Shown here piece by piece: positions 17,938-25,588 of a stretch of 64,000 nt of DNA (the stretch's first letter is position 1; every line of letters begins with the position of its first letter). A model generated the notes under the pieces. The model did not search any database. It had not been told where the DNA came from and was given only the letters and a program-made list of their open reading frames with translations. The DNA is taken from NCBI RefSeq assembly GCF_003231275.1, contig NZ_QKVL01000024.1:1-64000 (forward strand), given 5' to 3'. The DNA is from Pseudomonas huaxiensis. Its GTDB lineage: Bacteria; Pseudomonadota; Gammaproteobacteria; Pseudomonadales; Pseudomonadaceae. Position numbers and translations under genes: made by a program.

Positions 17938-18444
17938 AGTGCTACCTGTTGATCAAAGTTAACGCTGGCTTTTCGCGAGGGCGTTGTTGCGAGAGTGCGT
18001 AACGCGCACGCGGCTACGTTGCCAGTGTAGTAATGGCTGTCGCAGCTACAGACATTCTGTATGTGCCGACGCGCACTGGCGTCTGACACGCTGGATCCGG
18101 CAACTGACAACTTTACGTCAGTGTTGGATCCCTTCTCGATGGCGCCGGGTGGGCGGCATCAGGTTTTGAGTATAGCAATTGCAATCAGGAAGGATACCGT
18201 TCAAGTAAGCCTTGCAAGAATGGACAATAAAAGAAGGGTCTTTGTTTCAACCGTTGTGGCGTACACCACTACTTCCGGGAAACATCCGGGTCGGGTTGGT
18301 CGGTTGTGCTTTAAATGAAAAACGGCCTCGCTGGTGGGCGAGGCCGTGCCCGGGGACTTCTACGGTGGGTACCTGACCAGTCTCTCCAAGAAGCCACATT
18401 GTGGCTGGGGAAAGGTATAAGCAATTGTGGTCAGCGGTCAATTG
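17938..18444. other. Structured intergenic region upstream of pcaR
   Basis: About 500 bases with no convincing ORF. It contains an imperfect inverted repeat at 18093-18131 with GGATCC at both outer ends (GGATCCGGCAACTGAC against GTCAGTGTTGGATCC). A GC-rich hairpin lies at 18323-18346 (CGGCCTCGC / GCGAGGCCG), and a short stem AGCCACA/TGTGGCT sits near 18392-18406. Successive hairpins in an otherwise empty region could belong to an untranslated RNA or to a mobile-repeat remnant. No known sRNA family was recognised. Confidence 0.4.
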
Positions 18445-18475
18445 CGATTATCGGTCGATGGTTCGATAATCGCCC
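18445..18475 (+). promoter_or_regulatory. Putative PcaR operator of pcaR (autoregulation)
   Basis: Two 9-bp sites, CGATTATCG (18445-18453) and CGATAATCG (18464-18472), begin 19 bp apart. The second lies in GTTCGATAATCGCCC, close to the 15-bp PcaR motif known from P. putida (GTTCGATAATCGCAC). The pair ends 26 bases before the pcaR ATG, fitting repression of its own promoter. Confidence 0.75.
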
Positions 18476-18501
18476 TTGTGTGTGAGTGACCGAGGTGAGT
18501 C

Positions 18502-19377
18502 ATGAGTGATGAAGCAACACCCAAAGGACCTGGTTTGAACGACAACGTGCGCAGTTCCTTTGCGTCCCTGGCCCCGCCCATCGTGGCTTCGCCGGCCAGG
18601 CGTATCCAGGCGTTCACCGGTGATCCGGATTTCATGACCTCTCTCGCGCGAGGTCTGGCAGTGGTGCAGGCGTTCCAGGAGCGCAAGCGGCACCTGACCA
18701 TCGCCCAGATCAGCCACCGCACCGAGATTCCCCGGGCCGCAGTGCGCCGCTGTTTGCATACGCTGATCAAGCTTGGCTATGCCACCACCGACGGCCGCAC
18801 TTATTCGCTGCTGCCCAAGGTGCTGACGCTGGGTCATGCCTATCTGTCTTCGACGCCGTTGGCGGTGTCGGCGCAGCCTTATCTGGACCGCATGAGCGAC
18901 CAGCTCCACGAGGCCTGCAACATGGCCACCCTGGAAGGCGATGACATCCTTTATATCGCCCGCTCGGCCACGGTCCAGCGGCTGATCTCGGTAGACCTGT
19001 CGGTGGGCGGCAGACTGCCGGCCTATTGCACGTCCATGGGCCGGATCCTGCTGGCGGCGCTGGATGACGCGACCCTTCACGAATACCTCGAACACGCCGA
19101 TCTGCAGGCCAAGACCAGCCGCACCATCCACGACCGGCAAGCGCTGCTGGAATGCCTGCAACAGGTGCGACAGCAAGGCTGGTGTGTCGTCGACCAGGAA
19201 CTGGAGCAGGGCCTGCGTTCGATTGCCGTGCCGGTGTATGACGCTTCCGGCCAGGTGCTGGCCGCGCTCAACGTCAGCACCCACGCCGGGCGGGTCAGCC
19301 GTAGCGAGCTGGAGCAGCGGTTTCTGCCGATCATGCTGTCCGCCAGTCGCGACCTCAGCACCCAGTTGTTCGCCTGA
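18502..19377 (+). CDS. pcaR: IclR-family beta-ketoadipate pathway regulator PcaR
   Basis: A 291-residue regulator that activates pca genes in response to beta-ketoadipate and represses its own gene in P. putida. An N-terminal extension of ~40 residues precedes the IclR winged helix (about 45-105; LTIAQISHRTEIPRAAVRRCLHTL is the recognition region, then LGYATTDGRTYSLLPKVL). The C-terminal effector domain has DDILYIARSATVQRLISVDL, GGRLPAYCTSMGRILLA and the closing VDQELEQGLRSIAVPV and ALNVSTHAGR motifs. GAGGTGAGTC precedes the ATG. First gene of the cluster, followed by pcaK on the same strand after a 282-base gap with its own PcaR sites. Confidence 0.95.
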   Translation: MSDEATPKGPGLNDNVRSSFASLAPPIVASPARRIQAFTGDPDFMTSLARGLAVVQAFQERKRHLTIAQISHRTEIPRAAVRRCLHTLIKLGYATTDGRTYSLLPKVLTLGHAYLSSTPLAVSAQPYLDRMSDQLHEACNMATLEGDDILYIARSATVQRLISVDLSVGGRLPAYCTSMGRILLAALDDATLHEYLEHADLQAKTSRTIHDRQALLECLQQVRQQGWCVVDQELEQGLRSIAVPVYDASGQVLAALNVSTHAGRVSRSELEQRFLPIMLSASRDLSTQLFA

Positions 19378-19392
19378 CGGCGGCGCGATCCT

Positions 19393-19424
19393 GTTCGATA
19401 AACGCACACTGTTGCGTTTATCGA
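19393..19424 (+). promoter_or_regulatory. Putative PcaR operator of pcaK
   Basis: GTTCGATAAACGCAC (19393-19407) resembles the PcaR motif. The 9-mers CGATAAACG (19396-19404) and CGTTTATCG (19415-19423) are exact inverted copies that begin 19 bp apart, the same spacing as at pcaR and pcaI. They lie about 240 bases before the pcaK ATG, so the pcaK transcript would have a long leader or an additional promoter. Confidence 0.7.
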
Positions 19425-19659
19425 ATTGCACCGTCCGGTGCGCCTGATTAATGTCCCTCGCAACGGTTGGCCCGCCCCGACTGTCAATAATAATGAAGCG
19501 AGAGGCATAGCCCCATGACCCGCACCCTTTCCCCGAGCCGCCCGTCTCCCTGCCGACGATGCGGACGCTAGAAATTTCCGTCTGACTGAACTGATCCGCC
19601 TTCGCTTCGACGTGCGCGCCTTTCCGGTGCTCGCGCGCTTTCTTCTGGATAAAAAAACA

Positions 19660-21006
19660 ATGAATAGTCCGCAAGCTCCTATTGGAACGCCACTGGATGT
19701 CCAGTCGTTCATCAACGCCCAGCCCCTGTCGCGCTACCAATGGCGGGTGGTGATTCTCTGTTTTCTGATTGTCTTCCTCGACGGCCTGGACACTGCCGCC
19801 ATGGGCTTCATCGCCCCGGCGTTGTCGCAGGACTGGGGCATCGACCGCGCGAGCCTGGGCCCGGTGATGAGCGCCGCGCTGATCGGCATGGTCTTCGGCG
19901 CCCTGGGCTCCGGGCCGCTGGCCGACCGTTTCGGACGCAAAGTGGTATTGGTCGGTGCCGTACTGGTATTCGGTGCCTTCAGCCTGGCCTCGGCCTACAG
20001 CACCAACGTCGACCAGTTGCTGGTGCTGCGCTTCCTGACCGGCCTGGGTCTTGGCGCCGGCATGCCCAATGCCACCACGCTGCTGTCCGAGTACACCCCC
20101 GAGCGCCTCAAGTCGCTGCTGGTGACCAGCATGTTCTGCGGCTTCAACCTGGGCATGGCGGGTGGCGGTTTCATCTCGGCCAAGTTGATCCCGGCGTTCG
20201 GCTGGCACAGCCTGCTGCTGATCGGTGGTGTGCTGCCGCTGCTGCTGGCGCTGGTGTTGGTGGTGTGGCTGCCGGAGTCGGCGCGTTTCCTGGTGGTGCG
20301 TAACCGCAGCATCGAGAAGATCCGCAAGACCCTCGCGCCCATCGACCCGGCGACCGTGGCCCAGGCCAGCGCCTTCACTGTGCCGGAACAGAAGACCGTC
20401 AAGAGCCGCAACGTGCTGGCGGTGATCTTCTCCGGCACTTACAGCGTCGGCACCTTGCTGCTGTGGCTGACCTACTTCATGGGTCTGGTGATCGTTTACC
20501 TGCTGACCAGTTGGTTGCCGACCCTGATGCGCGACAGTGGCGCGAGCATGGAGCAGGCAGCGTTCATCGGCGCGTTGTTCCAGTTCGGCGGCGTGCTCAG
20601 CGCGGTGGGCGTGGGCTGGGCGATGGACCGTTTCAATCCGCACAAGGTTATCGGCACCTTCTACCTGCTCGCCGGGGTGTTTGCCTACGCGGTGGGGCAG
20701 AGCCTGGGCAACATCACCTTGCTGGCGACGCTGGTGCTGATTGCCGGGATGTGCGTCAACGGCGCGCAATCGGCCATGCCATCCCTGGCGGCGCGATTCT
20801 ATCCGACCCAGGGCCGGGCGACCGGTGTGTCGTGGATGCTGGGTATCGGGCGCTTCGGCGCGATCCTCGGCGCCTGGATGGGCGCGACGCTGCTGGGGCT
20901 GGGCTGGAACTTCGAGCAAGTGCTGACGGCGCTGGTGATTCCAGCTGGTCTGGCGACCGTGGCGGTGGTGGTGAAGGGGATTGTCAGCCACGCGGACGCG
21001 ACCTGA
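19660..21006 (+). CDS. pcaK: 4-hydroxybenzoate/protocatechuate MFS transporter
   Basis: A 448-residue 12-TM proton symporter of the aromatic acid:H+ symporter family that imports 4-hydroxybenzoate and protocatechuate; in P. putida it also aids chemotaxis to 4-hydroxybenzoate. Visible motifs are the TM1 DGLDTAAMGFIAPAL (with the family's D-G-x-D), the loop 2-3 GPLADRFGRKVVL and the loop 8-9 GWAMDRFNPHKVIG. The N-terminus (SFINAQPLSRYQWRVV) is typical of PcaK. The ATG at 19660 is used; the frame opens 16 codons earlier but without conserved sequence. Located between pcaR and pcaIJ. Confidence 0.95.
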   Translation: MNSPQAPIGTPLDVQSFINAQPLSRYQWRVVILCFLIVFLDGLDTAAMGFIAPALSQDWGIDRASLGPVMSAALIGMVFGALGSGPLADRFGRKVVLVGAVLVFGAFSLASAYSTNVDQLLVLRFLTGLGLGAGMPNATTLLSEYTPERLKSLLVTSMFCGFNLGMAGGGFISAKLIPAFGWHSLLLIGGVLPLLLALVLVVWLPESARFLVVRNRSIEKIRKTLAPIDPATVAQASAFTVPEQKTVKSRNVLAVIFSGTYSVGTLLLWLTYFMGLVIVYLLTSWLPTLMRDSGASMEQAAFIGALFQFGGVLSAVGVGWAMDRFNPHKVIGTFYLLAGVFAYAVGQSLGNITLLATLVLIAGMCVNGAQSAMPSLAARFYPTQGRATGVSWMLGIGRFGAILGAWMGATLLGLGWNFEQVLTALVIPAGLATVAVVVKGIVSHADAT

Positions 21007-21020
21007 TCGCTAATTGCTTA

Positions 21021-21117
21021 GGGCCTCATCGCTGCGGTTCGGCGCCCCGACAAGCCAGCTCCCACAGATTTGGTGCATGCAGGCCCTGTGGGAGCTGGCT
21101 TGCCAGCGATAGGGCCC
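21021..21117. repeat. REPIN-type inverted repeat
   Basis: Two REP units in opposite orientation: gggcctcatcgctg... / ...cagcgatagggccc with the inner aagccagctcccaca / tgtgggagctggctt. Located after pcaK. The left unit is partly degenerate. One of six such elements in the window. Confidence 0.85.
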
Positions 21118-21161
21118 TTGAAAACGCATCACAATCCAGACTCTTAGCTCAATAACAATCC

Positions 21162-21200
21162 GTTCGATAATCGAACGCTATGCCGATTATCGGATTGAAC
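21162..21200 (+). promoter_or_regulatory. Putative PcaR operator of pcaIJF
   Basis: GTTCGATAATCGAAC starts at 21162 and contains CGATAATCG (21165-21173). CGATTATCG follows at 21184-21192, again exactly 19 bp downstream, and the outer flanks GTTC and GAAC are also mirrored. The site ends about 90 bases before the pcaI ATG. In P. putida, PcaR binds such a 15-bp motif at the pcaIJ promoter. Confidence 0.8.
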
Positions 21201-21291
21201 AGCCCCGCACCCCGCCTTAATCTGAATTCATACCGGCGCCGCTCAAGGCGCCTTGAAACTGACCTCGACTCAGCACATCCAGGAGTCTTCC

Positions 21292-22152
21292 ATGGCTGCA
21301 ATCCTCTCGCTCCACGACGCCGTGAAGCAGTTCGTCCACGACGGTGACAGCGTTGCCCTTGAAGGCTTCACGCACCTGATTCCGACCGCCGCCGGGCATG
21401 AAATCATTCGTCAGGGCAAAAAGGATCTGACGCTGGTGCGCATGACGCCCGACCTGATCTACGACCAGTTGATCGGCGCCGGCTGCGCGAAAAAACTGAT
21501 CTTCTCCTGGGGCGGCAACCCGGGTGTCGGTTCCCTGCACCGTCTGCGTGATGCCGTCGAGAAGCAATGGCCGCACGACATCGAAATCGAAGAACACAGC
21601 CACGCCGACCTGGCCAACGCCTACGTCGCCGGCGCTTCCGGCCTGCCATTCGCGGTGCTGCGTGCCTACGCCGGTTCCGACCTGCCGAAGGTCAACCCGC
21701 TGATCAAGACCGTGACCTGCCCGTTCACCGGTGAAGTACTGGCCGCCGTGCCGTCGGTGCGTCCGGACGTCACCGTGATCCACGCGCAGAAAGCCGACCG
21801 TAAAGGCAACGTGCTGCTGTGGGGCATCCTCGGCGTGCAGAAAGAAGCGGCCCTGGCGGCCAAGCGCTGCATCGTCACCGTCGAAGAGATCGTCGACGAC
21901 CTGCAGGCACCGATGAACGCCTGCGTCCTGCCGACCTGGGCGCTGTCTGCGGTCTGCCTGGTACCGGGCGGCGCGCATCCGTCCTACGCCCACGGTTACT
22001 ACGAGCGCGACAACCGCTTCTACCAGGCCTGGGACCCGATCGCCCGCAACCGCGAAACCTTCACCGCCTGGATCGACCAGTACATCCGTGGCACCGCCGA
22101 CTTCAACGAATTCAAGGCAAAACTGGCCAGCGCTTCGGAGGCTGCACAATGA
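21292..22152 (+). CDS. pcaI: 3-oxoadipate CoA-transferase, subunit A
   Basis: Alpha subunit (286 residues) of the succinyl-CoA:3-oxoadipate CoA-transferase, which activates beta-ketoadipate to beta-ketoadipyl-CoA. Family I CoA-transferase features are the N-terminal DGDSVALEGFTHLIPTAAGH and GNPGVGSLHRLRDAVE. The ATG at 21292 follows CAGGAG. The stop overlaps the start of pcaJ by four bases (ATGA), giving coupled synthesis of the two subunits. The close CatI paralogue of the catechol branch has the same sequence features, but the gene's place inside the pca cluster and the PcaR site favour pcaI. Confidence 0.95.
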   Translation: MAAILSLHDAVKQFVHDGDSVALEGFTHLIPTAAGHEIIRQGKKDLTLVRMTPDLIYDQLIGAGCAKKLIFSWGGNPGVGSLHRLRDAVEKQWPHDIEIEEHSHADLANAYVAGASGLPFAVLRAYAGSDLPKVNPLIKTVTCPFTGEVLAAVPSVRPDVTVIHAQKADRKGNVLLWGILGVQKEAALAAKRCIVTVEEIVDDLQAPMNACVLPTWALSAVCLVPGGAHPSYAHGYYERDNRFYQAWDPIARNRETFTAWIDQYIRGTADFNEFKAKLASASEAAQ

Positions 22153-22928
22153 GCTACTCCACCAATGAAATGATGACCGTCGCCGCCGCCCGCCGCCTGC
22201 AGAACGGCGCCGTATGCTTCGTTGGCATCGGCCTGCCGTCCAAGGCTGCCAACCTGGCCCGCCTGACGTCCTCGCCTGACGTGGTGCTGATCTACGAATC
22301 AGGTCCGATCGGCGCCAAGCCGACTGTACTGCCGCTGTCCATCGGTGACGGCGAACTGGCCGAAACCGCTGACACCGTGGTGCCTACCGGCGAAATCTTC
22401 CGCTACTGGCTGCAAGGCGGGCGCATTGACGTCGGCTTCCTCGGCGCCGCTCAGGTCGACCGCTTCGGCAACATCAACACCACCGTGGTCGGTGACTACC
22501 ACGCGCCGAAAGTGCGCCTGCCGGGTGCCGGTGGCGCGCCGGAAATCGCCGGTTCCGCGAAGACCGTGCTGATCATCCTCAAGCAGTCCAACCGTGCGTT
22601 CGTGGACAAGCTGGACTTCATCACTTCCGTCGGTCACGGCGAAGGCGGCGACTCCCGCAAACGTCTGGGGCTGCCAGGCCAAGGGCCGGTGGGCATCATC
22701 ACCGACCTGTGCATCATGGAGCCGGAAGCCGGCACCAACGAATTCGTGGTCACCGCGATCCACCCGGGCGTGACCCGTGAGCAGATTGTCGCCGCCACCG
22801 GCTGGGCCATTCGTTTCGCCGACAACGTTGAAACCACCGCAGAACCGACCGAAGTCGAGCTGACCGCCCTGCGTGACCTCGAAGCCCGTACCGCTGCGGC
22901 CCACGGCCAGGCGCCAGGAGAAGCGTGA
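22149..22928 (+). CDS. pcaJ: 3-oxoadipate CoA-transferase, subunit B
   Basis: Beta subunit (259 residues) of the 3-oxoadipate CoA-transferase. It contains the glutamate that forms the CoA thioester, in VVLIYESGPIGAKP at about residue 50, and the GIGLPSKAANLA motif near the N-terminus. It starts within the pcaI stop codon and its own TGA overlaps the ATG of pcaF by one base, so pcaI, pcaJ and pcaF are translationally linked. Confidence 0.95.
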   Translation: MSYSTNEMMTVAAARRLQNGAVCFVGIGLPSKAANLARLTSSPDVVLIYESGPIGAKPTVLPLSIGDGELAETADTVVPTGEIFRYWLQGGRIDVGFLGAAQVDRFGNINTTVVGDYHAPKVRLPGAGGAPEIAGSAKTVLIILKQSNRAFVDKLDFITSVGHGEGGDSRKRLGLPGQGPVGIITDLCIMEPEAGTNEFVVTAIHPGVTREQIVAATGWAIRFADNVETTAEPTEVELTALRDLEARTAAAHGQAPGEA

Positions 22929-24130
22929 TGCGTGACGTATTTATCTGCGACGCGATTCGCACCCCGATTGGCCGCTTCGGCGGTGGCCTGGCCGGCGTTC
23001 GCGCCGACGACCTGGCTGCTGTGCCGCTGAAAGCGCTGATCGAGCGCAACCCGACCGTCCAGTGGGACCAGATCGACGAAGTATTCCTCGGCTGCGCCAA
23101 CCAGGCCGGTGAAGACAACCGCAACGTGGCGCGCATGGCGCTGCTGCTGGCCGGTCTGCCGGAAAGCGTGCCGGGCGTGACCCTGAACCGCCTCTGCGCC
23201 TCGGGCATGGACGCGGTGGGCACTGCCTTCCGCGCCATCGCCAGCGGCGAGATGGAGCTGGCGATCGCCGGCGGCGTCGAGTCGATGTCCCGCGCGCCGT
23301 TCGTGATGGGCAAGGCCGACAGCGCCTACTCGCGCAACATGAAGCTGGAAGACACTACCATCGGCTGGCGCTTCATCAACCCGTTGATGAAAGCCCAGTA
23401 CGGCGTCGACGCCATGCCGCAGACCGCCGACAACGTGGCGGACGACCATCAGGTGTCCCGCGCCGACCAGGACGCCTTCGCCCTGCGCAGCCAGCAGCGC
23501 ACCGCTGCCGCCCAGGCTGCCGGCTTCTTCGCTGAAGAAATCGTGCCGGTGCGTATCGCCCACAAGAAGGGCGAGACCATCGTCGAGCAGGACGAGCATC
23601 CACGTGCTGAAACCACGCTGGAAGCGCTGACGAAACTGAAGCCGGTCAACGGCCCGGACAAGACCGTCACCGCTGGCAACGCCTCGGGCGTCAACGACGG
23701 TGCCGCGGCAATGATCCTTGCCTCCGCCGAAGCGGTGAAGAAACACGGCCTGACCCCGCGCGCCCGCGTGCTCGGCATGGCCAGCGCCGGTGTGGCGCCA
23801 CGGGTGATGGGCATCGGCCCGGTCCCGGCAGTCCTCAAACTGACCGAGCGTCTTGGCGTGGCGGTCGCTGACTTCGACGTGATCGAACTCAACGAAGCCT
23901 TCGCCAGCCAGGGCCTGGCCGTGCTGCGCGGTCTCGGCCTGGCCGACGACGCACCGCAGGTCAACCCGAACGGCGGCGCCATCGCCCTCGGCCACCCGCT
24001 GGGCATGAGCGGCGCACGCTTGATCCTCACCGCCTTGCATCACCTGGAAAAAACCGGTGGCCGCAAAGGTCTGGCGACCATGTGTGTTGGCGTCGGACAG
24101 GGTCTCGCCCTGGCTATCGAGCGCGTGTAA
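22928..24130 (+). CDS. pcaF: Beta-ketoadipyl-CoA thiolase
   Basis: A 400-residue thiolase that cleaves beta-ketoadipyl-CoA with CoA to succinyl-CoA and acetyl-CoA, the last step of the pathway. The nucleophilic cysteine is in LNRLCASGMDAVG (about residue 90). The base histidine is in IALGHPLGMSGARL, and the second cysteine in ATMCVGVGQGLA. The N-terminal DVFICDAIRTPIGRFGG is the typical PcaF start. The ATG at 22928 overlaps the pcaJ stop; a GTG one codon before is possible. In the remembered P. putida cluster pcaF follows pcaK directly, whereas here pcaIJ is interposed. Confidence 0.95.
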   Translation: MRDVFICDAIRTPIGRFGGGLAGVRADDLAAVPLKALIERNPTVQWDQIDEVFLGCANQAGEDNRNVARMALLLAGLPESVPGVTLNRLCASGMDAVGTAFRAIASGEMELAIAGGVESMSRAPFVMGKADSAYSRNMKLEDTTIGWRFINPLMKAQYGVDAMPQTADNVADDHQVSRADQDAFALRSQQRTAAAQAAGFFAEEIVPVRIAHKKGETIVEQDEHPRAETTLEALTKLKPVNGPDKTVTAGNASGVNDGAAAMILASAEAVKKHGLTPRARVLGMASAGVAPRVMGIGPVPAVLKLTERLGVAVADFDVIELNEAFASQGLAVLRGLGLADDAPQVNPNGGAIALGHPLGMSGARLILTALHHLEKTGGRKGLATMCVGVGQGLALAIERV

Positions 24131-24253
24131 AACCAATGACCCCGGACGGGCGGCCTCCACGCAAGGCCGGTTGTCCGGGGTGATTGTCTGGCGGAACGAG
24201 AGTGTTACTGAGTGTGTCTAGACTCAGTGATACCCTCCAGGAGTAAAGCAGTC

Positions 24254-25543
24254 ATGACTTCAACCTATTACACCGGTGAAGAACGCAGCAAACGCATCTT
24301 TGCCATCGTTGGTGCGTCCTCGGGCAACCTGGTCGAATGGTTCGACTTTTACGTCTACGCCTTCTGCGCCATCTATTTCGCGCCGGCGTTCTTCCCGTCT
24401 GACGACCCCACGGTGCAACTGCTCAACACCGCCGGTGTATTTGCCGCGGGCTTCCTGATGCGCCCGATCGGTGGCTGGCTGTTCGGCCGTGTTGCCGACC
24501 GTCATGGCCGCAAGAATTCGATGATGATTTCCGTGCTGATGATGTGCGCGGGTTCGCTGGTGATTGCCTGCCTGCCGACCTACGCCAGCATCGGTGCCTG
24601 GGCGCCGGCGCTGCTGCTGGTTGCCCGACTGTTCCAGGGGTTGTCGGTAGGGGGCGAATACGGCACCACCGCCACCTACATGAGTGAAGTGGCGCTGCGC
24701 GGTCAGCGTGGATTTTTCGCCTCGTTCCAGTACGTCACGCTGATCGGCGGGCAACTGCTGGCGGTGTTGGTGGTGGTGATCCTCCAGCAACTGCTGAGCG
24801 AGGACGAACTGCGCGCCTGGGGCTGGCGGATTCCGTTCGTGGTCGGCGCCATCGCCGCCGTGATCTCGCTGTTCCTGCGCCGCTCGCTGGAAGAAACCAG
24901 CAGTGCCGAAACCCGCAACGACAAGGAAGCCGGCAGCATCGCCGGGCTGTTCCGCAACCACACCGCCGCCTTCATCACCGTGCTTGGCTACACCGCTGGC
25001 GGTTCGCTGATTTTCTACACTTTCACCACCTACATGCAGAAGTACCTGGTGAACACCGCCGGGATGAGTGCCAAGACCGCCAGCTTCATCATGACAGGCG
25101 CCCTGTTCCTGTACATGTGCATGCAGCCGCTGTTCGGCATGTTGTCCGACCGGATCGGCCGGCGTAATTCGATGCTGCTGTTCGGTGCGCTGGGCACGCT
25201 GTTCACCGTGCCGATCCTGCTGGCACTGAAGACCGTCACCAGCCCGTTCCTGGCGTTCGTGCTGATCACCCTGGCGCTGTGCATCGTCAGTTTCTACACC
25301 TCCATCAGTGGCCTGGTGAAGGCCGAAATGTTCCCGCCACAGGTGCGCGCGCTGGGCGTTGGCCTGGCCTACGCGGTGGCTAACGCAGTGTTCGGTGGCT
25401 CCGCTGAATACGTGGCCCTGGGCCTGAAATCCATGGGCATGGAAAACACTTTTTACTGGTACGTTACCGCGATGATGGCGATCGCCTTCCTGTTCAGCCT
25501 GCGCCTGCCGAAGCAGGCCGCGTACCTGCACAACGATCATTGA
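24254..25543 (+). CDS. pcaT: MHS-family dicarboxylate/beta-ketoadipate permease
   Basis: A 429-residue 12-TM metabolite:H+ symporter of the KgtP/PcaT type; PcaT in P. putida imports beta-ketoadipate and adipate-like dicarboxylates. Motifs are SSGNLVEWFDFYVYAF in TM1, RPIGGWLFGRVADRHGRK in loop 2-3, LSVGGEYGTTATYMSE in TM4 and FYTFTTYMQKYLVNTAGM in TM7. The ATG at 24254 follows GGAG at 10 bases. It lies between pcaF and pcaB on the same strand with a 123-base gap after pcaF. It is a paralogue of the permease at 59738-61063, which shares the FYT(F/Y)TTYMQKYLVNT segment. Confidence 0.9.
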   Translation: MTSTYYTGEERSKRIFAIVGASSGNLVEWFDFYVYAFCAIYFAPAFFPSDDPTVQLLNTAGVFAAGFLMRPIGGWLFGRVADRHGRKNSMMISVLMMCAGSLVIACLPTYASIGAWAPALLLVARLFQGLSVGGEYGTTATYMSEVALRGQRGFFASFQYVTLIGGQLLAVLVVVILQQLLSEDELRAWGWRIPFVVGAIAAVISLFLRRSLEETSSAETRNDKEAGSIAGLFRNHTAAFITVLGYTAGGSLIFYTFTTYMQKYLVNTAGMSAKTASFIMTGALFLYMCMQPLFGMLSDRIGRRNSMLLFGALGTLFTVPILLALKTVTSPFLAFVLITLALCIVSFYTSISGLVKAEMFPPQVRALGVGLAYAVANAVFGGSAEYVALGLKSMGMENTFYWYVTAMMAIAFLFSLRLPKQAAYLHNDH

Positions 25544-25588
25544 CCCAGTGGCGCGCCCTGACCGGCGCGCCCCGTTGAAGGACCTGTC

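Noticed and set aside
18061..18318. 85-codon plus-strand ORF upstream of pcaR
   Set aside because: No ribosome site, covers the GGATCC hairpin, and composition is not protein-like beyond a short stretch; kept as unexplained intergenic sequence.
18448..20991. 847-codon minus-strand ORF covering pcaR and pcaK
   Set aside because: Gln/His/Arg-rich shadow; pcaR and pcaK are certain and divergently placed operators match them.
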